A stretch of DNA of 64,000 nucleotides, from NCBI GenBank assembly GCA_951799445.1, contig OX637287.1:44669724-44733723 (forward strand). The letters run 5' to 3'. The notes beneath the pieces were generated by a model. It saw nothing but the letters and a program-made list of their open reading frames with translations. It was not told the origin of the DNA and made no database searches. This document shows, one piece after another, positions 23,341 through 35,268 of the stretch. This stretch comes from Pseudisothecium myosuroides. Its lineage: Eukaryota > Streptophyta > Bryopsida > Hypnales > Lembophyllaceae. How positions within the stretch are numbered: the first letter of the stretch is position 1; every line of letters starts with the position of its first letter. A program made the translations under genes and the position numbers.

Positions 23341-24941
23341 TTAGGGACGGTTTGAAGGAGAGGGTCGTGTGAGCCCTCAAGATAGCACTTGGAGCTCTGG
23401 GTTTATTTTTCGCGATTTATTGTTAGTTTTTAGTATAAATTCATGCAAAATAGTATGAATTAGTAGTTGAGAGGAGTTTGGTAGAAGTCCCTACCAGATT
23501 AGTGAGAGATTGTCCTAAAATCATAGAAAGCACAAAATACTTTGCTTTATTATATTTAGGTCTTAGTTTAGTGTCTTAGAGTCCATATTTACGTGTTAGA
23601 GAGATGTGAGGATGTGAGAATTAGCCAATTCTAGTGTCCTGTCCATGTAAAACTCAACATGTGAGCACATGTGACAGCCTGGTTGAATCATAAGAGTCTA
23701 TGTTCAGGTTTAGAAATATCTAGATCCAATTCATGTAAAATTTGGACTAGTTATGTGAAAACCTACAAATGTTGAAGAATACGAACCAGAATGCAAAGTA
23801 GAAGAAGGGCGGGGTGATTGGAGCTTACAGAAAGGTGCTTTTAGGGTAAAAGCATGCCAAGAGGTTAACAATGGAGCTAATCATCCACAACAAACCCCGA
23901 TACCAGACTAATTTCCCTCTAGGGCGGAAATTATTAAGGAATTGCTAAATTTAGCTACCTTATTGGAGGTTTGGTTTTGCCCTTAGCTTTTGGACACTTC
24001 CTAGAAGATTGCCCAAAAATTTCGGGACTTTACAAAACTCCACAATGACTCCATGGGAAGTCAACCGCCTTTGAAAGTGATAGTAATTTCCTAGAAATTA
24101 CTCAGAGTGCGGTAAAATCTCACTAAAAATTAGATTAGAGTTTTATATATAAAATAAGCGACCAGTCAAGTTTGAGGGCTTTCCGATAGTCGGAAGTATT
24201 AGAATCAACGACGACATCGAATTTAACAAGAATTTACAACATGGTGGCAGGTTGACCGGCGAACCAGGAGCTAACGGTGTCCGAATGTTGCGAACAAGGA
24301 ATGTTTTCTTACTCTCACGAACCTTCCAGGCAAGTCTGGCGAGTCAGTTTCCTCGGGAAAAGCAAATTCCATAAACCGGGATTTTGACTTTTCTTTGAAG
24401 TTATCGTAAGTGGTTTTTACACATATTTACAGCCTGGAAGTGGGAGGTAGGGGGTCCTCTAGACTAATTGGGGTCTTTTGAACGCGATGGCGCAATCAAA
24501 TTTCAAGTTGGAGTTGTTCTCAAGAAGATAGGAAGAGTTCAGCCGTAGTGTTGACTTTTTTAGAGTAATTAGCGGTAATTCAAAGTTATTTCACAAAATA
24601 TCTTGGTGAAAGTCGAAGATTGGATTTAGTTAAGATTTCAAATCTTTCCTTTAAAAGCCAATTTAGATTAAATTAAGAATATATGAAAATATCCTAGGGT
24701 TAATTGCGAAATATCTCAAGGTCAAAATAGTTAATTTCCTAAATATCTTTGGGAAAAATCTTAGATTTTATTTGGACAAGATTTCCTTTCTAATTAAGGC
24801 TTGTTCTAGAAAATTCTAAAGATTAAACAAAGATTATTTAGGAAATATCTTAGGGTAGTTTAGAATTTAGTTTAGGTTAGTTTTTGAGTAAGAAGACCAA
24901 ATATCTCATGGTAAACTAAGGTGGCGGGGCCTTCTAGCGAG

Positions 24942-24949
24942 TATATAAG
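24942..24949 (+). promoter_or_regulatory. TATA-box-like motif
   Basis: TATATAAG sits in a GC-rich context (GCGAGTATATAAGGCCCC), the usual arrangement for a plant core promoter. The transcript it would drive has no recognised coding frame; it may belong to a decayed retroelement. Confidence 0.35.
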
Positions 24950-25316
24950 GCCCCCCTCCGAAGTTTGTCGTACCCCATTTTGTTCATTATCTGCCTACCG
25001 ACACTCTGTCGGAGTACAAACACTCTTTCTTTGTTCCATTTGCTTACCGGCTTTGTCGGAAGCAATTAAGCTAGACCAAATTTTGGTCATCTTTGCTCAT
25101 TTTCGTTGCTTCCTTTAGTGGAGGATTTGGTTAAGGACTCGGGGTTTCCTTTCAACCTTCACAACACACTAAGTTCATACTTTTGGGAGGTTTCATCCCC
25201 CAAAACTTGCATACCTTGTCACATACTAATTTCATGTTTTGCAACAGTTTGAGTTAAGAATTCTTAAGGCGGTGAAGCTAGTCTTTGCCAAAAGATTCCA
25301 TCACTCAAAATACCAG

Positions 25317-25344
25317 CCAAACTTTGTTATATAACAAAGTTTGG
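25317..25344. repeat. Perfect 28-bp palindrome
   Basis: CCAAACTTTGTTAT is followed at once by its exact reverse complement, ATAACAAAGTTTGG. It lies just upstream of an 80-bp tandem duplication. Confidence 0.8.
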
Positions 25345-25363
25345 TTTGACTTAATTCCTACTT

Positions 25364-25490
25364 TTCGGTTTAAACACTTTCATGTGTACCTCATTTAGGA
25401 ATTAAAACATTTGGATACCTTGGGAATTATTTAGTCCTTAATGTTCGGTTTAAACACTTTCATATGTACCTCCTTTAAGAATTAAGACAT
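25364..25490. repeat. Tandem duplication, 80-bp period
   Basis: TTCGGTTTAAACACTTTCAT starts at 25364 and again at 25444, followed both times by GTGTACCTC/ATGTACCTC and TTTA(G/A)GAATTAA. Two copies with a few substitutions. Confidence 0.8.
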
Positions 25491-25840
25491 TCCTATAGCC
25501 ACTTGGAACTATAATTGACGAGTTTAGCTTGGGGTTGCTCCCGCACAGCGAAGCTTTTACCTCAACTAGAATTTACTTTGAACTTGAAGGAATAATTGGA
25601 AAAACACCCTTGGTGCGTTGGCTACTTAAGCCAACAACTCACGCCCAGTGGTTCCCTTTCTTCCGCCGGAAATTGCTCATTGCGTTGTTTTGCTCTCATT
25701 GCCAAGTCACAAGTTTTAGAGTTTGTTTGGTCTCCCACTTTTGCCCAAAAATCCTCAAAACCCTTCCATTTAGTTTAGTTGCTTAGTTTAGAAATTTTCC
25801 AACCTTTAGCTGTTAGTTTAACCTTTATTTGTTTAGTTGT

Positions 25841-25925
25841 GTTTGCTTTGTTATTCTAAAAACCTTAAAAAATCCTTAGTTAGTTTGCTTTGTTATTCTA
25901 AAAACCTTAAAATCCTTAGTTTAAT
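25841..25925. repeat. Tandem duplication, 42-bp period
   Basis: GTTTGCTTTGTTATTCTAAA begins at 25841 and 25883, each followed by AACCTTAAAA and ATCCTTAGT. Confidence 0.8.
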
Positions 25926-25974
25926 TTAGTTGTTTGATTGCTTAGTTAAAAGCTAGAACTAGCTTAGAATTACT

Positions 25975-26064
25975 AGAACCCAACCAGTTCCAAAATACCA
26001 GAACCAACCAGTTCCAAAATACCAGAACCCAACCAGTTCGAAATACCAGAACCCAACTAGTTCG
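25975..26064. repeat. Minisatellite, four units of 24-25 bp
   Basis: AGAACCCAACCAGTTCCAAA units start at 25975, 26000, 26024 and 26048. Shorter GTACGGGAAC-type repeats follow at about 26098-26132. Confidence 0.8.
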
Positions 26065-26245
26065 GCCAAGATCAGGAGCGGCCAGGCGAGGCAGAGCAGT
26101 ACGGGAACAAGTGCGGGAACGAGTACGGGAACGGCCAACTGGGTTCCGCCACGTGGCAGCATACGGGGAGACCAAGCCGGAGGGTTGAGTGGGCTGCGGT
26201 TTAAGCAGACAAGGACTGAACCGGACGGAGCTCGGTACTCATACT

Positions 26246-26345
26246 TGATCTGAAAATTGATCACTCACACTCTGATCTGAAAATTGATCACTCACATTTT
26301 TGGTCTAAAAATTGATGCACTCACATTTTGGTCTGAAAATTGGTA
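26246..26345. repeat. Minisatellite, units of 27-28 bp
   Basis: TGATCTGAAAATTGATCACT begins at 26246 and 26273. Two more diverged units follow, with TTGGTCTAAAAATTGATGCA and TTGGTCTGAAAATTGG. Confidence 0.75.
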
Positions 26346-27518
26346 AACTCACAATCTGAGATTTAATTAACTTGACCTCAACCACAAACTTTTATCAAAA
26401 ATTTGGAAACACTCCAAACAAGATTAAATTCACTTGAGTTTGAGTATAATTCTATCTAAGACTCGACTCTCACAAACTCCATAGCCACACTCCGAATGAC
26501 CACAAGAACTTGACACAAAACATACTTAAAGAAGACGAAGTGGCGGCTTGGGGATAATTAGATTAAAAAACTAGTTTTCCTAAAGAATCTCACTATTGAT
26601 GTTGGCTTGATGTTTTGTTTTTTACTATTCCTTTTGGATTTGGCGCGGTTTTTTATTCTTTTTCTATTCATTTGTTTTGTTTTGTTGTGCTTTTCCTATT
26701 CATTTTAGATTTGTTTTGGTTTTTATTCCGTTACTATTCATCTACTATTCATTCAAGACAAATTGTTTTTGTTTTTCTACTATTCACCTACTATTCATTT
26801 AGAATAGTTCTTTGGTTTTATTCCTTTTACTATTGAAGAATTTGGTTTTTTCTATCAATTAGTATTTTTGGAAGAAATTAGTTGGTCTTGTTGACTTGGA
26901 TTTTTGTTTTATTGGCCTAATAAGCCAAATAGGAAAAGACAAAAGGTCAACAAAAACAATAGATTAATCCAACAAAAATAATAGACTAATGAATAACAAA
27001 TAAAATTGATTATTCACTCGAGGGGGTTAGTGAACGGGCGGAGTAGCAATATAGGTGCGAACAAATGATAGGATATTTTAAAATCATTTGGTCAAAAAAT
27101 TATAAAAGAGTTTAGAGTAATATAGGGTATAGAAAATGGCTTTGGACGTCTTTAAAGTACTATAGGGTATGGAATAATAGCCGCATTAGAAAATGCAGTA
27201 GTACTAAAATAGCCCCCTTTATATTAAAATTTTTGGCCAGAAGTCTAAAATTGTTACTTTCTCGGCTACTTTGAAAGTGGCATATTGGTGAGGATAAAAA
27301 ATTAAATTTGCTATTACTAAGAGCATAGTATTGTACTAGTTCATTTACTTCTCTCGGATTCCTACAGTAACTTAACTACTCTTACAACTAAGTTATACAC
27401 TGTATACAGTACAAAATTTAATGTCTGACTATTGTAAATACTTTTTCTTACATCATACACTGCATGTCCTGCTGGATTGAACTTAAGGATTGTTGAATTA
27501 GGCAATCTGGATGCTGTA

Positions 27519-27797
27519 TGGTTTAGGGTTTCCACAGTTCAATCTGCCTCACCTGAACCCGACCGTTGCTGGAGTTCATTGCGTGTGCATCGTTGAGTTT
27601 GCTTTGGCCGAGGTGTTTAGGGTTTAGGGTTGGTTTGGTGGGGGCGTCCCAGAACAGCCCTCGTTGCGGTTTGGGGCAAATCTGCATTTTGCATGTAGGG
27701 TTTAGCTTTCAGGGTTTAGGCTGCCTTTTACTTGCGTATTGGATCCAGATGTGGTTTTGGGTGTAACGACAAGTTCTCTGTGTTCAAGGTAGGGTTT
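27519..27797 (+). promoter_or_regulatory. Cluster of AGGGTTTA (telo-box) motifs
   Basis: TTTAGGGTTT-type motifs occur at about 27522, 27618-27630 (two in tandem), 27697, 27711 and 27790, all within 280 bp upstream of the reading frame at 27798. AAACCCTAA/TTAGGGTTT boxes are common in plant promoters and leaders of growth- and translation-related genes. The function here is inferred. Confidence 0.5.
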
Positions 27798-28804
27798 ATG
27801 ATGGCGCTCAATTTCAAAATTAGACTCTACTCGGTGGAAGCTGATGTTGGGCGGCCGGAGCTACTAAGTCCCTTTTTTTGCCACTCGGGCGACACTTACG
27901 CGGATTTGCACACGTGCTTGGAGAACGGGGGATGCGTGGAGTGGCCCTTCCTCTTTTGGGACTTCCAAGATGAGTGTCGAATATTGAAGAGGTTCGAGGC
28001 CATGAATCCTGTAACCGACCGTGTTTATGTCATTCCTGCGTTGGAGGGCGACGGTAGACCTCACAAGCGGTGTCGTGTTGGAAACCAGGCCGGAACAACG
28101 AGCAACAATTTAGCAGCGGAGCCCGAAGTGCAAATTAGGGTTGGTGAATGTGTCCAACCTTGTGGCGCGGATGTCTTGCAAGCCGGTGTTGCACAGACGT
28201 TGGAGGAAATACAAGCTGGCGCAGAACGGAATTCGATTCAAGTTCATGAATTTTTTGAAGACGAGGAGACTTTGCTGCAATCAACACTCTTACCTAGTAA
28301 TGTGCTTGAGAATTACGAGCAAGGTGCAGAGAAGCTGAGAAGGGAGCTGGAATCACTGGATTTTGCAGATTACAAGTGGGACCTAAAAACTCACGATCAC
28401 CATGGCGTGGCTGTTGTTAAGATTTTCTATGCACCAAATGGCGTGATGCAATGCACGAATTCACACAGTTTGTTGCATTGCGACTTGCAGTGGCGGACTT
28501 TGAGCAGGTCAAGAGGAGAGCAATCTCTCGGCAAACTTCACAAGCTTGTTCCAGGGATGTGTCGCTCTTGTTCTCACTGTATGAGCGTGCCTATTTTCTT
28601 CTTTCTCGTTCATGGGTAGTGCAGCACGTCATGGATGAGAAACTGTGTTCTGCACCTCTGAAGGACCTCTCTGCTGTGGAGTTGCAAACTCTCCGCAACA
28701 TTTTGCAAGATGGTTGGGGCCGTGCAGAGATTCAAGTCCCTCATGGAGCAAGAGTGCAACCCAACAGTCGCAATTGGGTTACACCGTCCCACCAACCTCT
28801 GTGA
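27798..28804 (+). pseudogene. Unknown protein gene with a 5-bp frameshift
   Basis: The frame opens with MMALNFKIRLYSVEADVGRP and runs to about 28445. A second frame then continues coherent protein (HEFTQFVALRLAVADFEQVK) to a stop at 28804. The junction holds ATGCA twice in a row (28446-28455). Removing one copy rejoins the frames into about 333 residues, so a 5-bp tandem duplication probably broke the gene; a 26-bp GT...AG segment there would also restore frame but is too short for a normal intron. The N-terminal 80 residues look like a compact alpha/beta domain rich in W, F and D; a Glu-rich, probably helical region lies around residues 150-200. GC is higher than in the flanking DNA, and AGGGTTTA boxes lie upstream. 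I do not recognise the family. A sequencing error at the duplication is the main alternative to a pseudogene. Confidence 0.55.
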
Positions 28805-30179
28805 CCAGGTATGAAATACAGGAAATATCCAACTCTGGTTCTTTTATGTACAGTACAACCTCGGAGTCTGCAATTATGAGTTTGATCACCATAATTTGAA
28901 TGGTGAGCGATGTATCAGTTAGTATTTACGTTTACTGTATGAGAGTTGCATGAGTAGCCTTCTTGGCCAATGTTGCTTTTTGAGGTTAGCCATTCCCTTA
29001 CCTCTGGAAGCTGTAGCATGCATGTATGATAGCTTTGTCATAGTTTGGGTTGGTTTCTATGAAACTCATTTTGTGAGTCAAAAAGCTTGACATCACGGAG
29101 GTCTCCAATTCAGTTTTAGGGTTTTACTCTCCTTTTGCATTTGCTCTTCAAGTGCCGCCATGTGTGCTTGTGAAGTTGTGAACCCATTTTTTTCTTTGAA
29201 ATTTCCATTGATGCAAGTGTGTTTGCTGCAATGCAGGTGCAGGGGATTTTAAGCAAAGGTTATAGTAGTGCATGTTAGCATCTAGACCCTAAACCTTAGT
29301 TTTGTTCATGGATGCATGATACGCACATTTTGGTCCCACTCATTGTGTTTGTAAACACAATGAGAACATTATATTTCTTACTACATCATTGTACACAAAA
29401 TTTTTGTTGTGTGTCCTAATATGACTGATATCATACTATAATAAGCTTGTCAATTCTAGCAGAATAAATTCAAATGCTTTTTGGTGACACTATAAACACT
29501 TGCAAGCTCTAAGATTAGGTTTAATTCTATGAGATATTAGGTGAAGCTTGACTCGAAAAACATTTTACAATAAAAGCTTTCTTCTGGCAAATTTGGTTGT
29601 AACTTGAATTGTCATTGGCCATGCTGCATTAATTTTTTTGAAACCAAACCAGCCCATTTTATGTAAGCCAAAAACTATAGTAGAATTTTTTTTTCAATCT
29701 AATTTACCATATCATTTATTTATAGAAAATTGGAATTATAAGTAATGCAAGCCCCTTCTCTATTAACCCAAAGTAGAAAATTACATAATTATAGCATGTC
29801 CAAAAAAAAAAAAAAAAAAAGTAATACCCCCCTATAAAATAGTGGTTGGTTGCACCTATATCCTTATTTTTTTAAGGCACTGACCCCCCCGAGATTATTC
29901 ATTAGAATATTATTAATTTGGAAGATATTAATCTTTTAAAATTAATTCTTAAATTAAAACAAATATTCAAGGTGGTTGGAAATAGGGCCTTGAAGTTACT
30001 TTAATTTAAAAGGTTATTTTAAAATCAACTAAAAACCATTAGAAGTTTAACATAAATTCCTAAAATCAAAGGAATTAAGTTAAAAACTTAGACTAACCCT
30101 TTTATTTGTAGGAAATCATTTAGAAGAATGTAGGAAAAGGATTTTTCCATACATTTTGACACTAAACTTTCATCAACAG
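28805..30179. other. Intergenic DNA
   Basis: A donor-like CAG|GTATGA occurs just after the stop of the upstream gene, so a 3' UTR intron is possible. A poly-A run lies at 29802-29820. No gene was supported. Confidence 0.3.
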
Positions 30180-30262
30180 ACGGAGTACCCATGATGGAGG
30201 ACGAGGGTTATCTTGAGACCATTATGCTAGTGCTCTGCGATGACGGGACCATGGACCCAGAG
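30180..30262 (+). CDS. Isolated exon-like segment, 83 bp
   Basis: CATCAACAG at 30171-30179 is a good acceptor and GAG|GTATGT at 30263 a strong donor. Between them the frame reads 27 clean codons including EDEGYLETIMLVLCDDGTMD, much richer in GC than the surrounding AT-rich DNA. It has an internal ATG pair (30189-30194). No partner exon was found within several kilobases on either side. It could be a real exon of a long-intron gene or a gene fragment carried by a transposon. Confidence 0.35.
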
Positions 30263-31199
30263 GTATGTTAATTTTACCCTTTGCTTTTGCTTTGTTTTTG
30301 TTTTTAAATTAAAGTTAGAATCTTTGCTATTAGAAATTAGTTTTTAGATTAGAATTTAGAATTTAAGTTAGATTTAGAACCTAATAAGTAATTTAGGAGT
30401 TATAAAACCAAATCATACTTAAAATTTAACCCAATACCGAAAATTACCAATAATTAACCATAAACCCCGTTGGATGATAATTTAAGATTTTCATCCAAAG
30501 GAACCTTTAAGGAATCTTTTTAGGTAGGAATCAGACAAAGAATCTATAAAGATTCCAAAATCCCTTTTTACTTTTGGAAATACTTTATTTTTGAAGGATA
30601 AAAGGTTGGATGAAGTTTGAGACCAATTTTGGATGAAAAACATCCAATTAGGTCAAAATTCCGATTAGTCTTAAAAATTCGTAACTTAAAGGAACTAATA
30701 ACTTAACCTTAGAATTTAAAATTATTTTGGATTGATTTGCTATTTTAGATTAGTGGATGAAGGTTAGCACAACTAAGGGGCCAAACGTACCTCGTGGTAA
30801 CTTTTGCTAGGAATCTTGGAATCTAGTTTTTTTCACCATTCTGGGAAGGGAAAATTATATTCTAAAAGGCTACTTAGATACAATTTTAGTTAGATTAGAC
30901 TTTGTTTTCTTTCTTTGTTTTTTACCTAACCATAACGTTTAATTAATTAACCCATAGCTTTTCTTAGAATTAGTGGAATTTTACAAGGTACCAGTCACAA
31001 AAAGTGTCCATTGCTTGGAAGGCGAACACTTATTTAGGAATCACCCGATTAGGAGAAAATCTCCAACAAAACAGCCGCTAGAACCCGTGTGTAACTTTTT
31101 GACTCAAGGGTGGAGTTAGAAACACTCACAGGTCGCATTTGGAGCCTACTACCTTAGTATTGAAACGGAATTTTGTTTCTTGGATCATATCGGTAGTTG

Positions 31200-32288
31200 A
31201 TAGGAGATTCTACATTTGTTGAGAGTGCATTTTCTAGACATCGTATGAATAAAATATAAATCTTTAGACCCTAAAGTTCCATGACTATGTTTTTACCGAA
31301 AATGCTCAAAAATTGCCATTTATAGTACAAGTACCAAAAACAGTTTTAAAAACTTTTTTTGACACATGTAACCCTAGGATCTTGTAATATGCTGACTTGA
31401 GAACACCGAGGAGAATACGTGGTAAAAATTTAAAAAATTTCAACTATGTGGATTGCAAAATATAAGCATTCAGATTGAATCATTTTTTTGGCCCTACAAA
31501 AACAGGGCAGCTACACTTCACAAGGTTACATTTGTATAAAAAAATGTCCAAAATGGTGGCGCTTCTTCGAATTCTTTTTTCTAAACAAGTTGGCTACATG
31601 CATAAAAAATGTCAAATCATTTGGAATTGTACAACATACAAGAAAAAAACAATAAGTAGAAAAAAGTAGAGAATGATTCAAAATTGGAAAATGTCAATCC
31701 CAATGGTTGTAATTTTGTTGTAAACAATCTACATCCTATGATTTTATTTTTTCAAAAAATATTGAAAATTGAGTGAAATAAATGACTTCAAAGTTTATTT
31801 CAGAGTAGAAAATCCATAACTGCACTCAAACAAAAAAAACTCATAACTTTTGACCCATTGATTGAAATGGAATGATTCAAAGCTTTCCACATATATATAA
31901 CTCTAGAAAACCAATTTCAATTTTTGTTTTTCGAAAAATATGATTTAAAAAAATCTACCTGGACTACCCAGCCGTTGAAAAAAGTAACATATTAGGTCAT
32001 AACTTTTGACTCATATTTCCAAATGTCATGTAACTTAGTGCATAAAAAAGATATTCCTTGTCCCCACCTTCAATTAAAATTTTAGCTTAAAATATGCAAA
32101 TTTCTAGTCATAGGTACCTACCTAAAATTGTTATGTTGCTAAAAATAGTAAGTTGGTCTTTTAAGGGTTAAAGTAGTGGAAGATGATGATGTATCCAAAA
32201 TTGACCCTTGGCCTTCATGAATGGAGGTTTTGTATATTTTGGGCAAGAATTTATAGGGATAGGCTTTAGAAAAGGGTCATAATTTGAA
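31200..32288 (-). mobile_element. Worn TA-type MITE split by a TTAA element
   Basis: TTCTACATTTGTTGAGAGTG and CATCGTATGAATAAAATATA (31208-31258), then GACCCTTGGCCTTCATGAAT and GGCAAGAATTTATAGGG (32202-32260), are consecutive blocks of the 9322-9622 element. They are interrupted here by the TTAA element at 31263-32171. Confidence 0.5.
31263..32171 (-). mobile_element. TTAA-family element, old copy I
   Basis: The left end is degraded (TTTAGACCCTAAAG) and the right end is CTTTTAAGGGTTAA. Read in reverse, its end region (CATATTTTAAGCTAAAATTT, ATGACATTTGGAAATATGAG) matches the left-end module of copies F and H, so it belongs to that subfamily but is far more diverged. Confidence 0.6.
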
Positions 32289-33440
32289 TTAACCTCTAAA
32301 GGACCATTGTCCCTTCTAAGGACAGATGGAATTTTGGATAGGTACCTATGGTCTCAATTTTTGTCTTGATTTTTTGAAACTTTTCTTGAAGATAGAAAAA
32401 TTGATTAGCTTTTTGGAAATATAATTTTTTTTTCAATCGGAACAAAAATTATACCCAAATAAGCTCAAAATAAGAGAGAGGGGGCAACCAAAAAAATTCA
32501 AAAATTTGAATTAATTTTTTTCTCATAGATTATATGTTATTTTACATGGAAAGCTTTGATTTTTTCAATTGGATTTGTTATAAGAAAGTTATGGACAATC
32601 TTGTTTTTCGAGCAATTAGAGCATTGTCTTGAAAAAATAACTTGTAAAATTGATTTCTAAATACAATTTTTACAAACAAAAACTCCACATGGTTTACTTT
32701 TCATGTTAGAGCAATCTCACCACTGGGATTAGTGTATTTCAATTCCATCTTAGAGATATTAATAATTTAGAATTTCCTTCTATTTTGTATCTATTTCTAC
32801 TTAACGATTTTTTAAAGTATAAAATGTAAATTTTTTGAATTTTTTTTTCTAGACTCTCAATTCAATTCTCCACCATAAAGATTTAAGGCTCAAAACTTTG
32901 CAATGCAAAAAACTAAAGTTAAGAAGGTTCAAAGTCAAATAATCTAGTCCCACAATGTGTTGAAAAACTTGCTTCATTAGAGGAGATTCGGGCCTCTAAG
33001 AGACTGCAAGTTCTCGGACTGTGGGAACTCTGCAAGAATGCTAGGACGTTGCCAAATGGCCAATCTGACATGGCTTAGCAACTGCCACGTCAGATTTTTT
33101 TTTTGAATTTTTGAATTTTTTTTAGTATTCTTTTAACATTTTAATAACTTTTTTTTTAATAATTTTTTTCCTGACAGCAGTGCGCTGTTCCCAGCATCAA
33201 GAACAGCCTTGAAATGGTCTTCCAGAGGCTCAAATCTCTTCTAATGTTTTTTCTTTAAACATAAATATCTTAGAATTTGTGAGGTCTGAAATTTTTTCTA
33301 CACATTCTCATACTAATTAGGTACATGATCCTATGGTAAAATGTGCAAAAAAAAAGTTCAAATTTTTTACTCTTTATTACATCGATGGTAGTTTTGAGTG
33401 TTTTTTGGCAAAAAAAAAACCTTGATCCTTTAGAGATTAA
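32289..33440 (+). mobile_element. TTAA-flanked element, copy E, with nested insertion
   Basis: The ends are TTAACCTCTAAAGGACCATT and CTTGATCCTTTAGAGATTAA. The interior is collinear with copies B and G (GGAAAGCTTTGAT, ACAATCTTGTTTTTCG, CTTACTTCTAC-type blocks) until a 266-bp TIR element at 32978-33243 interrupts it. No coding frame. Confidence 0.75.
32978..33243 (+). mobile_element. TA-flanked 266-bp MITE inside copy E
   Basis: TAGAGGAGATTCGGGCCTCT at the left and CAAATCTCTTCTA at the right (reverse complement TAGAAGAGATTTG) are inverted ends with TA borders. A T-rich centre is flanked by GGGAACTCTGCAAGAATGC and AACAGCCTTGAAATGGTC. A second member, in the opposite orientation, is at 53034-53298. 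Confidence 0.7.
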
Positions 33441-35268
33441 TTACCTCAATTGGGACGAGCATATGTTTTTGGATTTTTATACAGTGCACATAAGACAATC
33501 TAGTGCAAGATGAAGAAGTCCATTCAACCATTTTGGGGTACATGGTTTATTATATTTTGAGAAAGATTTGGCAAATTCTTGCACACTAGCTCAAATGGAA
33601 TTGATGAAATGCTATCCAAAAAATTTCAAAACTCTAATTCCTTATTGTTAACATTTGCTTAAAGTTAGAATTTGGGTGATAAGTGGTCTAAATTTTTTAT
33701 GCTTTTTAATAGGGTTATTTTTCTATTTTTTGATTATTTACAAATGTAAATTTTTATTAAAAAAAGCTAGATGAAAATCATGTTTCTCCTTTTTGTCTTA
33801 AAAATTTGGATTTCTTGTGAATATTAAAAATTACCTCTAATTTTTGAAGATAAAAAAAATCAAATACAAAAAAATGCTTAAAGATTCTAAAATTTTCACC
33901 CCATGTGTATATAAAAGTGTAGAATATCAGGATATCAAATCAAATTTCTATATTATATTATAATCACAAAATCAGTTGATTGTGGATATTGGTCCAAAGT
34001 TTTAATTAGAATAAAATATATTAATTTTTAAGATTTTTTTCTAGATTCAAGTAGAAATTGACTTGGTAAATTCAATTTAAAAAAAAAATTCAGACTAAGA
34101 GTAAAGAAAGATAATTTGCCAAAATAGACTTTATGGTGATGTATGGATTGAGAGTCTTCTTATGTAGAAAAATTAACAATATTGCAATAAAGAAATTTTC
34201 CACATCATCCATTGCAAGCGTATTAGAACAATTTGCTTCAAACAAATAGGATAAAATCTATTTTTCTCTGTCCTACTGGTATATCTATAGTATTTAAAAG
34301 GACACAAATCATATTTGCGGTTGTTATAAAAGTTAATGTGTTCACTAAAGTAATTTGACCAATCACATGGAGTTGGAAATGACTATGAACTAGACTTGAG
34401 AATCTATATTCTCTTAATTTTTTGGGAAGGAAACAATTCATTTTTCATCCAAAAATCAACTTTTAGGAGCAAAAATATAAAGTTCTAAAATACTCTATGT
34501 ATGTATTGCATTCATTTGATTGCACCAAAATTCCACTCAAAGTCAAACATAATCAAAGATGAATAGAACTCTGCAATAAAGTTGCATTCAAGACACATGA
34601 TGAGGAGAGTTTTTTCTTTGTTACTTTCAAAGTTTCAAGCTTATTTTCATTTGTTCAAAAGACGTTTTGTGTTTGCATTGATTAACGTAAAGCTATTTGC
34701 ATTGAATGTCCTTCAATAAAATTCAATTTTGACTTTCATAACATTTGTTTTTTGTATTTGAATTAAACTTGAAAATGAAACATGAAAAGTTTTTAAATTT
34801 CTAAATTCATTTTAAACTTTTTCAAAAACTCAATGGATTATTGCAATTGCAAGATATTTGTTCTAGAAATCAAATTATTTTATTATTTTATTCTTCATTA
34901 TTATTTGTATTTATACATTTTGAAAATTATAATTTTTTTTCAATCTATCCTTTATTATTGATAAAAATGTTACATAATTTAATATTCACATTGATGAAAT
35001 CTTTTTTATGTATTATACCTTTTATAATATATAAATTCTATATTAAAAGCTCATTTATTAGGAAAGAATAATTGGCTTCTATTAGAAACTATACTAATGG
35101 TAAAAACTAATGGTAGTAAAATAACTAATAGTAGCCAATTATGCAACTTTTATTAAAGTACTATACAAATCTTTGTGGAACTCCTTCACACTATACCAAT
35201 TGGCTTTTATAAGTTACTTTCAATAGTTTTGAATATGTTAGAGCAAGCAATCTTTTGAAGTAGTCATT
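33441..35268. other. AT-rich intergenic DNA
   Basis: No gene, RNA or complete mobile element was recognised. Open frames are short and AT-driven. Confidence 0.4.

Larger units (their letters stand above)
23341..27519. other. Gene-poor region with promoter-like and minisatellite DNA
   Basis: No protein longer than about 100 residues is encoded. The DNA has many related AT-rich phrases (AAATATCTTAGGG, AAAACCTTAAAATCC) and stretches of local duplication. It resembles a decayed LTR or a large non-coding transposon, but no paired terminal repeat, primer-binding site or gag-pol frame was seen. Confidence 0.35.

Noticed and set aside
23341..27519. Complete LTR retrotransposon
   Set aside because: No paired LTRs, primer-binding site or gag-pol frame could be found, despite a TATA motif and repeated DNA.
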